Source: Osedax fenrisi | Taxonomy: Eukaryota; Annelida; Polychaeta; Sabellida; Siboglinidae | Length of the DNA: 64,000 bases | Reading direction: 5' to 3' | Assembly: GCA_964019155.1 (NCBI GenBank) | Contig: OZ025240.1 | Coordinates: forward strand, 21,112,021 to 21,176,020 | Shown here: piece by piece, positions 59,800 through 64,000 of the stretch | How the letters are laid out: each line of letters begins with the position of its first letter | Position numbering within the stretch: position 1 is the first letter of the stretch | Position numbers and translations under genes: made by a program | Notes under the pieces: generated by a model | What the model was told of the DNA's origin: nothing | Seen by the model: only the letters and a program-made list of their open reading frames with translations | The model's database searches: none

Positions 59800-60200
59800 A
59801 ATATTAATACATACAACATGCACATTTATATAAATATTACATAACAATTTTCTGAAATCACTGGTGCATGACTATTTAAATATTTATATTTAAATTTTTT
59901 ATATTATTTGACTTATCATTAAATTCATATATTGATTTATTCACATATTAATTTATTGGTAATCAAAAAAATTCTCTAAAACTGCATATTTCATTATTTA
60001 GTAGTAATTACAATATTGGTAGTTGGTAATTAATTCCATAATATAAAAAATAAATCAATAGGTTCATATTTTATTGCATAATTATTTTAGTTATATTTTG
60101 TTGTAAATATTTTAATCCATATATTTTTTACATTTATTAATCCATTTATTTTATATTTATATACATTTTTATATGTTTATATTCTATTACATTCTATTAC
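59800..60200. other. AT-rich spacer
   Basis: No exon recognised. No first-span exon of the tetraspanin-like gene could be found here. Confidence 0.35.
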
Positions 60201-60210
60201 ATTCTATATA

Positions 60211-60935
60211 ATGATAAACAATGTTAATTGTCCTTCTAACATTAATGATATTGAATTTACATATAATGATTATAATAATAGTGATAATATCAATAATAAT
60301 ACTAAATATATGTCAGATGATTTTATGAATATAATTCCAAATGTAAATTGTAATTATTTAAATATTTATTCAATAGATATAGAGTCTAATCAAGGAATTT
60401 ATATTATACATATAAATGCATGTAGTGTTATTAAACATTTTGATTATATCATTTTTTTATTAGATGAATGTAAATTTAAATTTAATGTTATATTTATTAC
60501 TGAAACTTGGTTTCAAGAAATAAATAAAGATATTTATACAATTGATAAATATATATGTATTCATGTAGTTCGAAATAATAATAGTACCACAAATAATAAC
60601 GTTTGTGGTGGTGTGTCTATTTGTATTCAATATGATTGTATTTATATAACAGATATAATTAGATACTTTATGTATATCAATTCCCAATTTTTTAGATATA
60701 GTGCACTATATAATTAAATATATGTAATACAAATATAATTATTAGTGGGATATATAAATCTCGGAAATCAAATATAATTAATTTTAGCGATTTTATATAT
60801 AATAATTTTAATATGCTTTCAGTAAAGAATAATTTATTTTTAGTTGGGGATTTTAATGTTAATATTTTAGATGTTAATAATTATTATAATAAACATTTGT
60901 TAAATACAATTTATAGTATGGGATGTTTTCCGTAA
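60211..60935 (+). pseudogene. LINE 5' portion: endonuclease
   Basis: Plus strand. A 168-codon frame from ATG 60211 has an asparagine-rich start, then GIYIIHINACSVIKHFDYII and FNVIFITETWFQ, the N-terminal motifs of an apurinic-type endonuclease. After stops, LVGDFNVNILDVN appears near 60841-60880. The sequence is cut at about 60935, where a second LINE in the opposite orientation begins. It could be the missing 5' part of the same family as the element at 53370, from style and AT content. Confidence 0.7.
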
Positions 60936-60939
60936 ACAT

Positions 60940-63720
60940 TTAAAAGTAATAACATATGACATGGTCCGTAATACATCAGGAAGACTGTTCCAGTATTTCG
61001 GAGCAGCAACAGTGAAAGCAGCATATGCATACATAGATGAGACAAGCGGTAAAGAGTGTTTCATCAGCTAACATTTGCTACTCGGACGAGTAGTTGTTCG
61101 AATTATGAGTCCCTTCGATAGGTATTCCGGAACTCCATCATATATATATAGCCTTGTGAGTAATGCAAAGAAGTCGAAACTTGCATAAATCTCGAAACTG
61201 CAACCAACCGAGAGTCGCCATTATGGAATGTATAGATATGATTACATCACTATGCTTTAGATTAAATAATATGCGAACATCTCTACGTTGTATTGAATCG
61301 AATTGTTTCATCAATTTTTGCGGAATGTTAATGAAAAGCTAATTACAATATCTAAGTCGACTAAATACTAATGAATTTAATAATGATTTATTAAATTAAA
61401 TGTTAGCTTAGAGCGAGTCTTGCCTATATTATACAGGAAATAATTAGCAGTGCGGACAGTGTTTGATATATGTACTGATTAATCTAATGCATTATTTATA
61501 GTAAAACCTAGAGTAGTGATGGTGTTTGAGATAGGAAGTGAGATAAGGAATAGATGAGTGAGAGTAATTGAAGAAATAGATCTAGAAAGTATAATACTAT
61601 CAGTTTTAGTAATATTTAATGAAAGTGAATTACAGGAAACCAAGAGATTAAATCATTAATACAGTTAGCAATTGAAAGTTGAATTATATCAATATCAGAA
61701 CCAGGTGTAAAAAAGTATAAATTTGTAAGTCATCAGCAAAGAGGTGATAACAAATATATGGGTATTTAAAAAAATCAAATTAATGGGAAGAATATACAAA
61801 ATAAAAAGTATAGGACCCAGTATTGATCCTCGAGGAACGCCATGAGTGTGATCAAATGGATCCGACAAAGATGACTTGATCTTTACCGAAGATATTATAT
61901 TAGATACAAATGACATCAACCAGTTGTGAACCTGTCCATGAATATCTATTTCACGTAGACGTAAGAAAGAATCCTATGCTTTAACGTATCAAAGGCACTA
62001 GATAGATCAAGACGAACCAAATAGCAAGAATCCTTATTATCCATAGATAGTATAATATCGTTAAACACAATGTTTAGGGCAGTTTCTGTACTACGATTGG
62101 GAAGGTATGCACTCTGAAAGCAATCCACAATAGAGTTCGATATGATATAATCAATAAGCTGACGCGCAACTATACGTTCCATAGTCTTAGAAATTGATTA
62201 TAATTCCGAAACAGGAAGATAGTTGGATAGTATGGAAGAATCGAGATTATGTTTCTTTAATATCGGAGTGATGTAAGCATACTTCATCGATTATGGTACA
62301 ATAGATGAAGATAATGATACAAGAATTATACCAGTAAATATATCAATTAGATAGGGAGATAATATACGAAGTAAATTAAGAGGAATAGGGTCAAGTGGGG
62401 AATTGGATTTCAAACAAGACATGAGAGAAAGGACAACAGAATAAGTGGGTTAATTAAAATAAGACCAGTGAGTATCAGAGAAAGAGGGTTTGTCTTTCAA
62501 AATAAATAGAATCTACTACAGGAAGATCTTCTATTATTTTTAAAACTTTAATTTGAAAAAATTCATTAAATAAAGAACACAGATTATCATCAGAACCATC
62601 TGGTAGTTTTTTATTCCGATGTTTACCAATTAGAGAAAAAGCTAATTTAAAATCTTCTTTGGAAGAAGTGCCATACTTATTAAGTTTATCAGTATAGAAG
62701 GAAGATTTTGCAGCTGATAATTTGTTCTTGTACAAAGATCTTATAATTTTGAAAGATTCAAGATGGGTAAAACATTTGCTTCGTTTGAATTTCAACTGAT
62801 GGTAGCGAAGTCTTCTCTTTAGAAGAACAAGGTCATTGTTAAACCAAGGAGAGTGAGCACCATATTTCTTGGTACTAATTATTAAAGGTAAATGTGCATC
62901 ATGGGAATATCGTAATGCGTCATTAAAATTATCATAATATATGTAATTCGCTAAAGATGTATTATGAATAGATATATAAGCATATACAGAATTTATGAAC
63001 AATTGTAGATTAATTTTTGAAATGTTTCTGTAGTGTTTTACATGGTCACTAAATATAAAATGAGAGACAAGTATATCAAAATAAATAACATAATGGTCAG
63101 AAATCAGATTACCTTGAATGGATTTTGAAATAATAGCTGAATCAGGGGGAATAATTATCAAGTCAATAGTATTACCACTAGTATGTATTGGGAAATTAAC
63201 AAGTTGATTGTAAGAATATTCAAAGATAAGCTTCTTACATGATTCAGAGCATAACGAATGTGTATTCACTTGAACATTAAAATCACCAAGAATTATCAAA
63301 TTATCTGTCGAGATTGATTCAAAAAGGGATTCAAGTTCAGATAAAAAGTTGTTAAATATTGATGATGGTGGACGATAAATAAGAATAAATTGAATAATAA
63401 TTGAATTAGGTAACAAGAAACGACAACTGAGTATTTCGCAAGAGATAGTAATTGAAATAGATGATGATAGTAGCTTAAATTCAGAAGAATACATAATAGC
63501 TAAACCTCCTCCACGGGATGGCGATAGTCTTTTCGATTAAATAATATCGAAATTAGTTGGAGTCAATTGTGAAAGAATGGAAGAGTCATTATTTGTCAGC
63601 CATGTCTCATTAATAGCAACTATAAAACATTTAGAATCAATAATTAATTGATGTAATATCAGCCTTATTACAAACTGACCATGCATTGAACATAAAACAA
63701 TATGTATTATGTTAAGAAAA
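60940..63720 (-). pseudogene. CR1/L2-type LINE with endonuclease and RT, frameshifted
   Basis: Minus strand. Endonuclease start (FIVAINETWLTNNDSS, about 63630-63590), with a break near 63541, then a 339-codon frame 63494-62475 with LIILGDFNVQVN, GNTIDLIIIPPDSA and LISDHYVIYF, followed by the linker. RT pieces follow: FQSAYLPNRSTETALNIVFN and LVRLDLSSAFDTLKHRIL (62182-61946), GVPRGSILGPILFILYILP (61919-61695), and a decayed C-terminal domain to about 60940 (PDVLRTMSYV). Several frameshifts and stops make it inactive. Motif style matches the element at 47850 but it is more complete at the 5' side. Confidence 0.85.
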
Positions 63721-63753
63721 TCGAGAAGGTATATTATGATTACGCTCAGCTAG

Positions 63754-63993
63754 TCAATCTGAAAAAGAGCTATTTGAGGATTCGGCGTTATTAGGACTAT
63801 TAGAATTCTTTGATAAAATAAATTTTTCAAATGAGGTATTCCATTCCTCAAATTGAATAGTAGAAGGTACAACTAAATTACAAATCCAATCAATTTTACC
63901 AATACCATATATTTTAATCAATGGACGCAATTCATAGTTTTTTGTCTTATAATTGAAAACCAATTTATAATATGTTATTAGTTTCAATTTCAA
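63754..63993 (-). pseudogene. Possible end of LINE first ORF
   Basis: Minus strand, 79 codons starting MKLKLITYYKLVFNYK and ending in a serine/asparagine-rich tail (NSNSPNNAESSNSSFSD) and a stop just upstream of the endonuclease region of the LINE at 60940. Position suggests the 3' end of that element's first ORF. No zinc knuckle or coiled coil is visible, and the frame may continue beyond the window edge. Confidence 0.4.
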
Positions 63994-64000
63994 TGTATGA

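Noticed and set aside
60460..60687. Minus-strand 75-codon frame
   Set aside because: Antisense shadow of the LINE endonuclease fragment on the plus strand.

Overview
The window is AT-rich nuclear DNA from an invertebrate animal. The evidence is spliceosomal exons with GT..AG borders, several classes of non-LTR retrotransposons, a tRNA-derived SINE, hAT, CACTA-like and TA-target DNA elements, abundant (TA)n, and no operons or compact ORFs. The phylum cannot be fixed from sequence alone. Most long open frames are low-complexity TA repeats or dead transposon genes. Host genes are present only as small exons, recognised here by coding quality, splice borders and matching intron phases, so every host gene model is an inference.

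Host genes. (1) Minus strand, 59554 to 41194: a tetraspanin-like gene in eight small exons with consistent phases. They carry the second and third membrane spans, the CCG motif, the PSSCC motif and a fourth hydrophobic span. Its introns hold a SINE, an (ATT)n block, hAT elements, LINEs and a solo LTR, and its stop codon lies at the edge of a 4.6 kb satellite array. (2) Plus strand, 25327-28670, with possible further exons to 31527: a small adaptor-like protein, tentatively of the FAM89/LURAP type, with a polyglutamine and acidic C-terminus. (3) Plus, 4717-7996: an unrecognised three-exon gene of 116 residues behind a TATA box. (4) Minus, 13859 to about 10370: first exon with a perfect donor, further exons tentative. 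(5) Minus, 18769-17251, and (6) minus, 36401-33786: terminal exons with plausible upstream exons. (7) A weak plus-strand first exon at 23522 behind a CACGTGAC cluster.

Mobile DNA. Two copies of a 0.92 kb TA-flanked element (3516, 30404), three of a 0.55-0.6 kb TA-flanked element (7085, 42799, 51600), several one-copy inverted-repeat elements (810, 9468, 15369, 21188, 31639, 35820, 51244, 57850), a CACTA-like element with a broken transposase (18890-21125), nested hAT elements (43398-45838), two SINE copies (41382, 50395), RTE-type fragments (34051, 54950), CR1/L2-type fragments (47850, 60940), other LINE fragments (240, 1690, 47040, 53370, 60211) and a candidate solo LTR (56255).

Tandem repeats. 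A 14/15/16-bp satellite covers 36559-41193, a 0.6 kb (TTA)n array follows at 41831-42434, and smaller minisatellites lie at 5559, 11645 and 24131.

The strangest signals are three unrelated 33-40 bp perfect or near-perfect palindromes, each flanked by 7-8 bp direct repeats (30743, 46598, 59644). One has an apparent empty site in the other copy of its host element.
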